A stretch of 64,000 nt of DNA from Bryobacteraceae bacterium. Its GTDB lineage: Bacteria > Acidobacteriota > Terriglobia > Bryobacterales > Bryobacteraceae. The stretch spans positions 1-64,000 of the forward strand of contig JASIAM010000127.1 in the NCBI GenBank assembly GCA_030041985.1. Direction: 5' to 3'. The notes beneath the pieces are model-generated. The model did not search any database. It saw only the letters and a program-made list of their open reading frames with translations, and had not been told where the DNA came from. Made by a program: the position numbers and the translations under genes. This document shows positions 55,323 through 63,234 of this stretch, one piece after another (the first letter of the stretch is position 1; every line of letters starts with the position of its first letter).

Positions 55323-55949
55323 ATGGGAACAGGATCTCTACAGTTCTTTAGCGGAGTGAGCACTAACGTAACTGAGCTTACCGATGAGGAATTGATTGAT
55401 ACTTTGCGAGGTGTTGCCGACCGCGCTTGGGCCGATCATCTTTTCACGGAGGTGTTTCACCGCTATGAACGGCGCGTGCGGGTGTGGTGTGAGCGCTTTA
55501 CCGGTGACCGGGATCTTGCCCTGGATTTAGCTCAGGAGGTTTTCTTGAAAGCATACCGCCACCTCGGCAGTTTTCGCTGTGATTCAAGATTTTCCACCTG
55601 GCTTTTTGCCATCGCGCAGAATCATTGCCGTAATTCCAATACCCGCCGCCGCTTGGTAGTTCTGGAAATTGATGAAGCCATGGCCGAGCAACTGCCGGAT
55701 GTGCGTGCGTTGGACCCATACGAAGCCCTCGAGCGAGATCAGTTGTGCCGCCTGATGTGGGATCTCATATCCGCCACCCTGGACCCGATTGAGGTCCGGG
55801 TGATGACGCTGCATTATGGACAAGAGGTACCGCTGGCAACCATTACCCGCCGGCTGTCGCTTTCCAATCGTAGTGGCGCGAAAGCTTATATCGTAAGCGC
55901 GCGGCGTAAGTTGAGCGGCGCTCTGCACCAACGGGCAGAGAAAGTGTGA
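55323..55949 (+). CDS. RNA polymerase sigma factor, ECF type
   Basis: 208 aa. Region 2: 'HRYERRVRVWCERFTGDRD', then 'LAQEVFLKAYRHLGSF' and 'FSTWLFAIAQNHCRN' (the core-binding and -10-recognition helices). Region 4: 'TLDPIEVRVMTLHYGQEVPLATITRRL' (helix-turn-helix) and 'GAKAYIVSARRKLSG'. A start at ATG 55323 is used; a GTG at 55356 is possible. No anti-sigma factor is adjacent. It is followed by a coupled HPr-kinase-like gene, and both lie within the EPS locus, so it may control the locus in response to a signal. Confidence 0.85.
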   Translation: MGTGSLQFFSGVSTNVTELTDEELIDTLRGVADRAWADHLFTEVFHRYERRVRVWCERFTGDRDLALDLAQEVFLKAYRHLGSFRCDSRFSTWLFAIAQNHCRNSNTRRRLVVLEIDEAMAEQLPDVRALDPYEALERDQLCRLMWDLISATLDPIEVRVMTLHYGQEVPLATITRRLSLSNRSGAKAYIVSARRKLSGALHQRAEKV

Positions 55950-56974
55950 TGATCCCCGCCATAGACATCGTCCTTTCCCCTCTGGACGATGCCGACCCGC
56001 TCCGCTGTCGCGCTCCGCTGCCACTCGTCGCAATGTGCCATCCGATCGGGTTTTCGCTAGAGATCGCCACCAATGCCCCGGAAGTGCTGGCCGTGGCCGG
56101 CGAGCTTTGGGCCGGTTACCCCCGGTTATCAAACTCCAAGCCAGTACGGTTCCACGTAGCCGTCGAAGATGCGCAGATCTCCCGACGCGCGAGTGACACC
56201 GCTCAGGGGCAACCAGTTGTCCGTGGGCGGGAGCACCTGGTATCCGTGATCGAGTCGCCTCGCAATTTCGCGGTGGCCGATCTATCCCGTGGCTTCGCTT
56301 ATGCGTCCTTGACGCACGATTTGGCCGCTGATCAGAACCGCTTCCGCTATTATTTCCTTGAGCCGTTGGTCCATTTGATGATCGACTCACTCCACACAAC
56401 ACCGCTGCACGCCTCGTGCGTGGCGCTTCCACATGCCGGCAATGCCAATAAGGCACGCGCCGCCGTGCTGTGTGGACCATCCGGCGCCGGCAAGACTTCA
56501 CTCGCCTACGCCTGCGCGCGGCGTGGCTGGACGTACCTCTCGGGCGATGCTACTCACCTGCTGCGGCGCGGCAACGGTCACACCGTCGCGGGCCGTCCTC
56601 ATCACATCCGGTTCCGCGTCTCGGCGCGCCGTCTGTTTCCTGAGTTGAACGCTTTTCCTCCGATGCTTCGCCCTAACGGCAAGTGCGGCTTCGAAGTGGA
56701 TACAGGCCGGCTGGGCATTCCCACGGCATACCGGGCCCAAGCCCGCGCCGTGGTTTTTCTTCATCGGCATAGCGATTCCTCTCCCGCCGAAATTCACTCA
56801 TTCCCGCGGGAGAAGGCGCAGCATATTCTGCAACAGGTGGTCTGCTATGGCGAGGATGACACCCGCAGGCAGCAGATCGCCGCGCTGGATCGTTTTCTCG
56901 ATTTGCCGCTGTTTGCCTTGCACTATCGCGATTTGGACGAAGCCGAGCGCGCGCTCAGGCAGTTGCTGATATGA
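55946..56974 (+). CDS. HPr kinase-like ATP-binding protein
   Basis: 342 aa from GTG 55946 (ATG 55949 follows directly); the start overlaps the sigma-factor stop. A Walker A 'CGPSGAGKTSLAYACARRG' sits near residue 175, and 'SGDATHLL' further on resembles the HPr kinase/phosphorylase Walker B and signature. A ~150-residue N-terminal region precedes it. Homologues of this type (HprK-related kinases) occur in exopolysaccharide and RiPP loci and are thought to phosphorylate serine in a partner. No obvious HPr-like partner is in the window. The stop overlaps the next gene's start (ATGA). Confidence 0.75.
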   Translation: MMIPAIDIVLSPLDDADPLRCRAPLPLVAMCHPIGFSLEIATNAPEVLAVAGELWAGYPRLSNSKPVRFHVAVEDAQISRRASDTAQGQPVVRGREHLVSVIESPRNFAVADLSRGFAYASLTHDLAADQNRFRYYFLEPLVHLMIDSLHTTPLHASCVALPHAGNANKARAAVLCGPSGAGKTSLAYACARRGWTYLSGDATHLLRRGNGHTVAGRPHHIRFRVSARRLFPELNAFPPMLRPNGKCGFEVDTGRLGIPTAYRAQARAVVFLHRHSDSSPAEIHSFPREKAQHILQQVVCYGEDDTRRQQIAALDRFLDLPLFALHYRDLDEAERALRQLLI

Positions 56975-58191
56975 ATCGCGGCTTTCGGCTTGCGCCCATT
57001 CTGGATGCCCTCCGTTTCCACGATGCCCACCCGGAAAAGCTGACGGCCATCGCGCCGGAGCACTGGAAGGCGCTGCTGTCAAGGACGGATCACGCCCGCC
57101 TCACGTTGCCGCTGGGAATTCGATGCCGCGAGTGGTTGCCGATACTGGTTCGCGACCGCATCGATCGGGACCTCTCCCGGAACGCCGAGCGGCATCAAAG
57201 GCTACGAACCGAGTACGGCCGGATAGCAGCCCTTTTTGTGCAACGCGGCATTGAGTTTCTCGTATTGAAGGGTGCGGCACACTGGCCGTATTTTTGCGAT
57301 CACCCGCACCACCGCCCCCAATATGATTTCGACCTGTGGTGCGCTCCGGCCAGTCTCGAAGCGGCACAGGCTGCCGCGGCGGAACTGGGGTTCGAGGCCG
57401 TCGAAGGGCGCCGTGACGGTCCTACGGACCATCTACCTACGATGATCCGGCGGACGGGCTGGCGGTGGCGGTCCGACTACTTCGATCCCGAAATGCCCCC
57501 CTCACTCGAAATTCACTTTCGACTTTGGAATCCGGTGACCGAGTGCATCGAGGTAAAGGGCCTCGAGGATTTTTTGACCCGCCGCTCAGTGCAAGAGGTG
57601 GCCGGTGTGCATATTCCAGCGCTCAGCCTGCCGGATACCCTCTCCTACGCTACCCTGCACACGCTGCGTCATTTGCTGCGGGGTGACTTGTGCCCCTACC
57701 ACGTCTACGAAATAGCGCATTTCCTGGAACGGAGCCATCAGGACACAGAGTTTTGGAATAGCTGGCGCGCCTTCACTTCTCACTCGCTTCGTTCTGTGGC
57801 CACACTCGCCTTCCGCCTGGCACATGCATGGTTCCGTTGCAGACTGCCTCCGGCCGCAGAAGCCGCGCTGGCTCCGCCCTTGGAAAACTGGCTGGATCGA
57901 TTCGCGCTTTCGCCTCTGCGCGACTCGCCCAATAAAGACGAACTTTGGCTGCACCTTGCGCTCGTTCCGGATTGGCGTGCCCGCCGCGGTATTTTATTAC
58001 GGCGTCTGCTACCGCGGCCGGCGAACGTATCACTTGCCCCCCATGTGCCCTCAAAAACGCTGCTTTGGAAAGTACGGCAGCGTTTATACCAAGCGCGATT
58101 TACCGCCATCCGCGCCGTGTATCACCTTCGCGCGCTGTTTGGCTCTGCGCTGCGTGCGGCTTCTTCCAGAGCCTCGCAGATCTCACGCTGA
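56971..58191 (+). CDS. Nucleotidyltransferase-family protein (NTP_transf_5-like)
   Basis: 406 aa. Motif 'FLVLKGAAHWPYF' and 'PQYDFDLWCAP' (D-x-D metal pair) fit the NTP_transf_5 type, found in EPS and RiPP loci. The rest is helical. It could transfer a nucleotide to a protein or sugar. Its start overlaps the HPr-kinase-like gene by ATGA, and its last 70 bp overlap the end of the convergent glycosyltransferase (58122-58191). The role is unknown; sigma factor, kinase-like and nucleotidyltransferase genes form one coupled trio. Confidence 0.75.
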   Translation: MNRGFRLAPILDALRFHDAHPEKLTAIAPEHWKALLSRTDHARLTLPLGIRCREWLPILVRDRIDRDLSRNAERHQRLRTEYGRIAALFVQRGIEFLVLKGAAHWPYFCDHPHHRPQYDFDLWCAPASLEAAQAAAAELGFEAVEGRRDGPTDHLPTMIRRTGWRWRSDYFDPEMPPSLEIHFRLWNPVTECIEVKGLEDFLTRRSVQEVAGVHIPALSLPDTLSYATLHTLRHLLRGDLCPYHVYEIAHFLERSHQDTEFWNSWRAFTSHSLRSVATLAFRLAHAWFRCRLPPAAEAALAPPLENWLDRFALSPLRDSPNKDELWLHLALVPDWRARRGILLRRLLPRPANVSLAPHVPSKTLLWKVRQRLYQARFTAIRAVYHLRALFGSALRAASSRASQISR

Positions 58192-59189
58192 TACCGTTCC
58201 AGCCGAAAGTGCTCGTGCCATGATTGCCGGGCATTGCGCGCCAGCTCGTTCCTTCGCCCCGGATCACGCAGCAACGCCGTGATCGAGTCGGCCAACGAGC
58301 CCGGCGTGGGAGCATCCGTCAAAATCCCCGTCTTACCGTGTTCGATTAACTCGGGAATGCCTCCCGAACGGTACGCTATGATCGGCTTGCCAGCCGAAAG
58401 CGCTTCGAGAACCACCCGTGGTGCGGCATCATGCTGCATAGAAGGCACGGCAACAATGTCCAGTTCGCCTAACGCCTGGGCTGGGTCGTCCACCCAGCCT
58501 CGGAACTCCACCGGCGCCCCCTTCGCCTCCTCGCGCACCCTGCGCTCATAGTCTGAAGAAGCAAACCGCGAGGCGCCGAAAATCAGGAAACACGCATTCC
58601 GGCACCGCCGCGCAGCCTCGACAAAGTGAAGCTGGCCCTTTTCGGGCGCAATCCTGCCGATCACGCCGACGCGCGGTCTCACATTCAGCGAAGCCCCATT
58701 CAGCGGCGCGCCAGGGGAGCCGAGGTCGGCAACGCCCGAGTAGATCACCTGGATACTGGCCGGAGCAGCTAATTGTTGCAAACTTCTAGCGACGTACTGC
58801 GAAGCCGCAATGACCCGGGCTTTGGTGCGTCCGAACGCCCACCTCGCTAAACCGCGCGCGTACCATTTCCCGAGAAGGCTATGTGAATAGAAGATGATTG
58901 GGCGCTCGATGGCAACCACGGCCGGCAGCACCCTCGGGCCATTCACCAGAGCCAACTCGATGGGGCTTTCGCGAACCATGGTTGCAATGGCTGCCGCCGC
59001 CCGCTGCATGTCGAACGCGTAGCGGAATATGTCCGCTGCTGTTTTATGGCCATTCCGATATCGCGTCACCGGCCGGGGAACGAATGTCTCTACGCGCCAG
59101 CCGCGCCGCTGCATTTCCGGCAACAGACTCCGCATGCAGATTTGCGCCCCGCCGGCTTCACTGAATTGATCGACCACCAGAAGGTTCAT
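58122..59189 (-). CDS. Glycosyltransferase family 4
   Basis: 355 aa from ATG 59189 (overlaps the ligase stop as ATGA); the frame is open to 59528 but that part is inside the ligase gene. 'LLVVDQFSEAGGAQICMRSLLP' is the acceptor-binding loop. The C-lobe has 'VGVIGRIAPEKGQLHFVEAA', 'EFRGWVDDP' and 'PRVVLEALSAGKPIIAYRSGGIPE' (E-x7-E). It adds a sugar to the growing glycan. Its tail overlaps the convergent nucleotidyltransferase gene by 70 bp. Confidence 0.88.
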   Translation of the reverse strand: MNLLVVDQFSEAGGAQICMRSLLPEMQRRGWRVETFVPRPVTRYRNGHKTAADIFRYAFDMQRAAAAIATMVRESPIELALVNGPRVLPAVVAIERPIIFYSHSLLGKWYARGLARWAFGRTKARVIAASQYVARSLQQLAAPASIQVIYSGVADLGSPGAPLNGASLNVRPRVGVIGRIAPEKGQLHFVEAARRCRNACFLIFGASRFASSDYERRVREEAKGAPVEFRGWVDDPAQALGELDIVAVPSMQHDAAPRVVLEALSAGKPIIAYRSGGIPELIEHGKTGILTDAPTPGSLADSITALLRDPGRRNELARNARQSWHEHFRLERYQREICEALEEAARSAEPNSARR

Positions 59190-60583
59190 GCGCCCTCCCC
59201 GCGTTCGCGCGCGGCAGCCCCTAGCACCCAGAAGTAAACCGGCAAAACGCGCCAGTAGGTGATCAGGTCGCCCGAGAACATTTGCACCATCTGCCCGGTC
59301 CAGAAGCAGAAGATCCATGTTCCGAAAAATGCCGCATGGCCGCGTGTAGAACGCGCCGCACGCCACGCAGTTTTCAGAATCGCGCCATTCAGGAATAGAA
59401 ACGCAGCCAGCCCGGCCACGCCGGTTTCCACCAGCAGGCTGAGGTAGGTGTTGTCCGCGATGATCGGCTGCCCGGCAAATTGGGTATAGGGCAAGGTTTT
59501 GTAGCCAATGCCGAACAAGCCATGCCATGGCTCGTGCGTGAGGAACTCAATCAGAGCGTTCCAACTGGTAAGGCGGCCGGACAGCACTCCGTTGGGCAGC
59601 GTTCCGATGTACTCGAATGATTCGAGCCTCGCCAGATAACTATCGGAGATCCTGGGGAACGCCGCATGCAAGGTGAATGCTGCCGCCGTAATGGAAACCG
59701 CCAAAATGGCTAACGCTTTTCGAATGCCCGCCCGGCGCACTACTGCAAAAGCCGCCATCCCCGCCACCACATTGAGGATGGATGCGCGTGAATAGCTGAA
59801 CGCCAGTGTGATTGAGAAAAGAACGCCTCCGAGAACAAGCATCGGACGAGCGCATATGGTTTGGCCGCGCGGCTGGAACATCGCCACCATCACCATCAGC
59901 AAAAAAAACGCGCATAGATTGCCCAGTGTGCTGGCATCGTAGAATACGCCCTGGGCGCGGCGCAGGACCGCATCCGTCAACCACACGAATTGCGGCCCGT
60001 AACCGGAGGGCGCCGGAAATTGGAAGTGAAAATCCACGCACGCGAATAGCGCGGTCGCAATGCCGAGCCAGAACAAAAAGCGCGCCTTGCTCAACAGGTC
60101 GCCTCCACCGGCTGCGGGACCGCTCCATGTATAAGCCAGCACGTACACCGCTTGCGCGAATAGCATGACCCGCAACAGCGTCCCGGCTGCGATTTCCATC
60201 CCGGAGTACAACGCGGCGACCGCCGTGCTCTCGGCAAGTACGGCCAGGAAAATCAGCAACGCCAGAGGAAGATGGCCGGACACGCGTCGCCACGCGGTCC
60301 ATCCGAGAGCACCTGCGAGCAGCCCCATTCCGGCGAATACTGGGGCGATGTGTAAACTCGTGCCCGGAATCGGCGGCGCAAGTAGCAGAGCGGCGAAGAA
60401 CAAAAGCAGCCACCGGCTGGGGGATTGGAGCGCCCAAACCGCGCTTGCCAGCAAAAGCGCCGCTGAAACCAGGACCACGCCTGCTGAGGTTGTCCAGCTT
60501 ACAGCCGCAGCCGCCGCCCACATGCCAATTACCCATGGCGCGAGCATGCGCCAGTTTGGCAGCCGCAGTACGCCGGCGCTCAT
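59186..60583 (-). CDS. O-antigen ligase/polymerase-like membrane protein
   Basis: 465 aa with about 11 membrane helices. The Wzy_C-like region contains 'WNALIEFLTHEPWHGLFGIGY' and 'NTYLSLLVETGVAGLAAFLFL'. ATG 60583 overlaps the Wzz gene's stop as ATGA. It forms one transcript with the Wzz-like and glycosyltransferase genes. Two ligase/polymerase-like proteins in one locus suggest that one acts as polymerase and the other as ligase; this is inference. Confidence 0.85.
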   Translation of the reverse strand: MSAGVLRLPNWRMLAPWVIGMWAAAAAVSWTTSAGVVLVSAALLLASAVWALQSPSRWLLLFFAALLLAPPIPGTSLHIAPVFAGMGLLAGALGWTAWRRVSGHLPLALLIFLAVLAESTAVAALYSGMEIAAGTLLRVMLFAQAVYVLAYTWSGPAAGGGDLLSKARFLFWLGIATALFACVDFHFQFPAPSGYGPQFVWLTDAVLRRAQGVFYDASTLGNLCAFFLLMVMVAMFQPRGQTICARPMLVLGGVLFSITLAFSYSRASILNVVAGMAAFAVVRRAGIRKALAILAVSITAAAFTLHAAFPRISDSYLARLESFEYIGTLPNGVLSGRLTSWNALIEFLTHEPWHGLFGIGYKTLPYTQFAGQPIIADNTYLSLLVETGVAGLAAFLFLNGAILKTAWRAARSTRGHAAFFGTWIFCFWTGQMVQMFSGDLITYWRVLPVYFWVLGAAARERGEGA

Positions 60584-61737
60584 CGTTCCCAGGAACTCGA
60601 ATAAGCCGCAGCCTGGCCTTCAAGTCGGCTCTGTTCCAAGCCGAATCGAAGAGCCGATACGCCCACCGCCCCCACCAGCGATAGCACCAGCGCGGCCAGC
60701 ACATTCAGCGGCAGGTTCGGTGAGCTGGGCCGGTTCGGCACGATGCCCGGATCGATTACCTCCAAACGCTCCCCGCGAAACACGGCCGACGCGCGAATGT
60801 CGTTCAGCTTGTTTTTGGCCGCTTCGTATTCCGTGCGTGCCGCGGCCAGTTCGGCGTCCAGACCTTCGCGTTGGCTCTTACGTTGTTCCAGAAGCATGCT
60901 CTCGCGCTCGATCGACCGGGTCGCCTCCGCCTCGCTGCGCTTTAATTCGTCCACGCGTGCTTTAATGGCCTTCACCTCAATGCGCGCGGAGTCTCCCTCC
61001 GGGTCCGGGGCGTCCTGGCGCGCAGTGTATTCGGCAAGCTGAGCCTCCGCATCCGCCAGGTCGCGGCGAATCCGCAGTTGTACTTCCCCAGCGCTGGCCA
61101 CATCATCCTCCAGCGCCTGCACCGGCTGGCTGGCGGTAAACGCTTCGCGAGCCGCGCGGGCGCGCTGGAAACGCGTTTCCGCAGCGGCCAGAATGTCTCG
61201 TGATTCCCGTGTTACATCGTCTTCTGAGGAGCTATCTACCGATCTGCTCAGGGCCACGGTGCGATCGGCGAGATAGTGAGCCAGAGCTTGGGCCAGGCGT
61301 GGATCCTCGAGCGTGACGCCGATTTCCAGAACCGTCGTATTGGCCGGCTTGGAGACATGCAATATGGCACGCTTCAAAGATTCCACGCTTTTCCCCGCGT
61401 TTGCTTCCGGAATTTGCAGATGCCGCAGAGCCTCGAGGAACAAGCTGTCGTTGGATGCGATTCGCTCGAAAGTTTTTAAAGAATCCAAATAGACGGTGCT
61501 TAGGGCCGTGGAAGCGCGCGGATCGTTACCGGCAGGTGGCTCGATGAGCACGGTGGCAGTCGTGGTGTAGCGCTTCGGCAACAACAAACTGATGCCACCG
61601 GCGCCCGCCACAGCTATACCACAGGTCAAGGCAATCCAGCGCGCCTGCTTGCGAAGGTAGGTTTCGAATCCAATGAGATCGAAGTCGCGATCCGCAGCCA
61701 CACTACTTGGACCAGTCCAAGTGGCCTTCGGGAACAC
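60580..61737 (-). CDS. Chain-length determinant (Wzz/GumC-like) protein
   Basis: 385 aa from GTG 61737; GTG 61701 is an alternative that would leave the palindrome at 61705-61722 upstream of the gene. Two membrane helices (about residues 33-53 and 345-363) flank a large periplasmic region with coiled-coil at about 190-300. The conserved 'DPGIVPNRPSSPNLPLN' before helix 2 is the Pro-rich motif of polysaccharide co-polymerases. No C-terminal tyrosine-kinase domain, so it is the short PCP form. It controls EPS chain length together with the ligase/polymerase gene. Confidence 0.87.
   Translation of the reverse strand: MFPKATWTGPSSVAADRDFDLIGFETYLRKQARWIALTCGIAVAGAGGISLLLPKRYTTTATVLIEPPAGNDPRASTALSTVYLDSLKTFERIASNDSLFLEALRHLQIPEANAGKSVESLKRAILHVSKPANTTVLEIGVTLEDPRLAQALAHYLADRTVALSRSVDSSSEDDVTRESRDILAAAETRFQRARAAREAFTASQPVQALEDDVASAGEVQLRIRRDLADAEAQLAEYTARQDAPDPEGDSARIEVKAIKARVDELKRSEAEATRSIERESMLLEQRKSQREGLDAELAAARTEYEAAKNKLNDIRASAVFRGERLEVIDPGIVPNRPSSPNLPLNVLAALVLSLVGAVGVSALRFGLEQSRLEGQAAAYSSSWER
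61705..61722. promoter_or_regulatory. Perfect 8-2-8 palindrome at the Wzz gene start
   Basis: ACTTGGAC-CA-GTCCAAGT. If translation of the Wzz gene begins at GTG 61701, the palindrome ends 3 bp before the start codon and could be an operator for a dimeric regulator. If it begins at 61737, the palindrome lies within codons 6-11. Confidence 0.4.
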
Positions 61738-61888
61738 GAGGGCAACGGCCGCTGGTATCGCCGCTTGCTTTCTTTTCTCCGTTTCGCTCGGCGAGAGAGG
61801 TATCCGGAGTGCCAGCCGGCGTTCACGCGCGGAACCGGGTTGAGTTTCTCGGAAACTGGAGTTGACCGATTGCTTTGTAGCAACTTCT

Positions 61889-63199
61889 TCAATAACTGCT
61901 GAATCCCGCTTTCTGCAGTCCGCGCTTCGCCTCCGGGCTCTTCATGAACGTCTCCCACACAAATCCGCTGCGCAGGTTCTCCGCCATCAGCAGAGTAATA
62001 CCGGTATCGATCCCGACCACATCTGTGTCGTACCAGTTCTTCAGCGGATTAAACGCGTTCACGAATCCATAGCGGCAGCAGGCGCGATTACCATAGTGGT
62101 CCTTGATGTGTTTGAGTACCTGCAGACAGGGCTGCGGCAAGAACGGCAGCGATCCTGCGGCGGCGCTCGGCACCACGGTTCCATCAATCGGACCGATTGC
62201 CGGCGGGCCGCCCCAAACCACATAGCCGTACGGTGAGTCCGAGGCCGAAATGCCCCACAGATCCGCGCTATAGTCCGCAAACTGCCGGCCGAGTTCGATA
62301 CAAAAACAGCGGTGCACCTGCGTCGCAATCGTCGAATTCTTGAAGTAATCGGCGTAGCGGTCCCGCTTGCCGCGGAAATCGAACCAGGCCTGAGAATACT
62401 GGTGAATAAACAGCGGCGCGTAGGAGCCGATATAGCGCAGCCCCTCATACTCGAAAATGCTCCGTTTCCACGCGTTCCACGCATCTGGCGGCAGCGGATG
62501 GCTCACCGATCCAAGGCCCAGCAGGTAAATCATCATGTGCTCGCTGTAATAGTCCCACCGGTACGGCAGAAAGCCGAACTCGGGGGTCCAGCCATGGGGC
62601 AGCAGCGTTGTGTCTTCCGAGAGCCACGTCCAGTCGATCCGGTTGAAAATATACGATGCCAGGCGGCTCACTTCGAGCGAACGGAGGTGTTCGCGGCAGC
62701 TTAGAATACCGCACAGCAGAATGGCGGTATCGACGGACGAGGCTTCCGAATCCCAGATCCGCTCGCCCGTATTGATATTGGCAAAATGGAAGAAGAAGCC
62801 GCGGTGATTGGGCATCTTCTCCCATAAAAAGTGCAAAGCCTTCAGGGCGCGGTCCCTAGCGTCGGCATATGAGATCCAGCCCCGCTGATGCCCTATGCAC
62901 AGGGCAGTCAGGCCGAATCCCGTTGAGGCGATGCTGGCCACAATCGTCTTGTCAGTACCGCGGACATTACAACGGTCCTTCACCAGCCCGGTCTGCGGAT
63001 GAGCCTGTTCCACGAAGAAGAGAAAATTCTCCTTCTCCAGTTCATCCAGGAAAGCCGAATCCTGATCGGATAAGGTTGGAATCCCGCCGTTCCCATCCTG
63101 CGCTTCGACCGATGGCAGGCTGCACAGTGGGAGCAGGAGTTTGAGTGCTGTACGGCGTGGTAACGTAGGAAAACTCACTCCAAAACGCACTGCAACCAA
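61889..63199 (-). CDS. Glucoamylase-domain secreted protein
   Basis: 436 aa from TTG 63199; GTG 63190 or 63178 are alternatives. A twin-arginine-like signal is visible ('LPRRTALKLLLPLCSLPSVEA'). The rest is an (alpha/alpha)6-like glucoamylase domain of the PF10091 type: 'KDRCNVRGTDKTIVASIASTGFG', 'GERIWDSEASSVDTAILL', 'FNPLKNWYDTDVVGIDTGITLLM' (given in parts: 'NAFNPLKNWYDTDVVG', 'IDTGITLLMAENL'). Such proteins act on beta-1,2-glucans or similar. Here it could trim or turn over the EPS. The gap to Wzz is 151 bp with no gene. Confidence 0.85.
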   Translation of the reverse strand: MVAVRFGVSFPTLPRRTALKLLLPLCSLPSVEAQDGNGGIPTLSDQDSAFLDELEKENFLFFVEQAHPQTGLVKDRCNVRGTDKTIVASIASTGFGLTALCIGHQRGWISYADARDRALKALHFLWEKMPNHRGFFFHFANINTGERIWDSEASSVDTAILLCGILSCREHLRSLEVSRLASYIFNRIDWTWLSEDTTLLPHGWTPEFGFLPYRWDYYSEHMMIYLLGLGSVSHPLPPDAWNAWKRSIFEYEGLRYIGSYAPLFIHQYSQAWFDFRGKRDRYADYFKNSTIATQVHRCFCIELGRQFADYSADLWGISASDSPYGYVVWGGPPAIGPIDGTVVPSAAAGSLPFLPQPCLQVLKHIKDHYGNRACCRYGFVNAFNPLKNWYDTDVVGIDTGITLLMAENLRSGFVWETFMKSPEAKRGLQKAGFSSY

Positions 63200-63234
63200 G
63201 CAGCCGAACCAGCCTTGTTGGGATCATAAAGGTT

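Noticed and set aside
61626-61958. Minus-strand frame covering the gap between Wzz and glucoamylase genes
   Set aside because: It overlaps both real genes in another frame and is Arg/Ser-rich without any motif.
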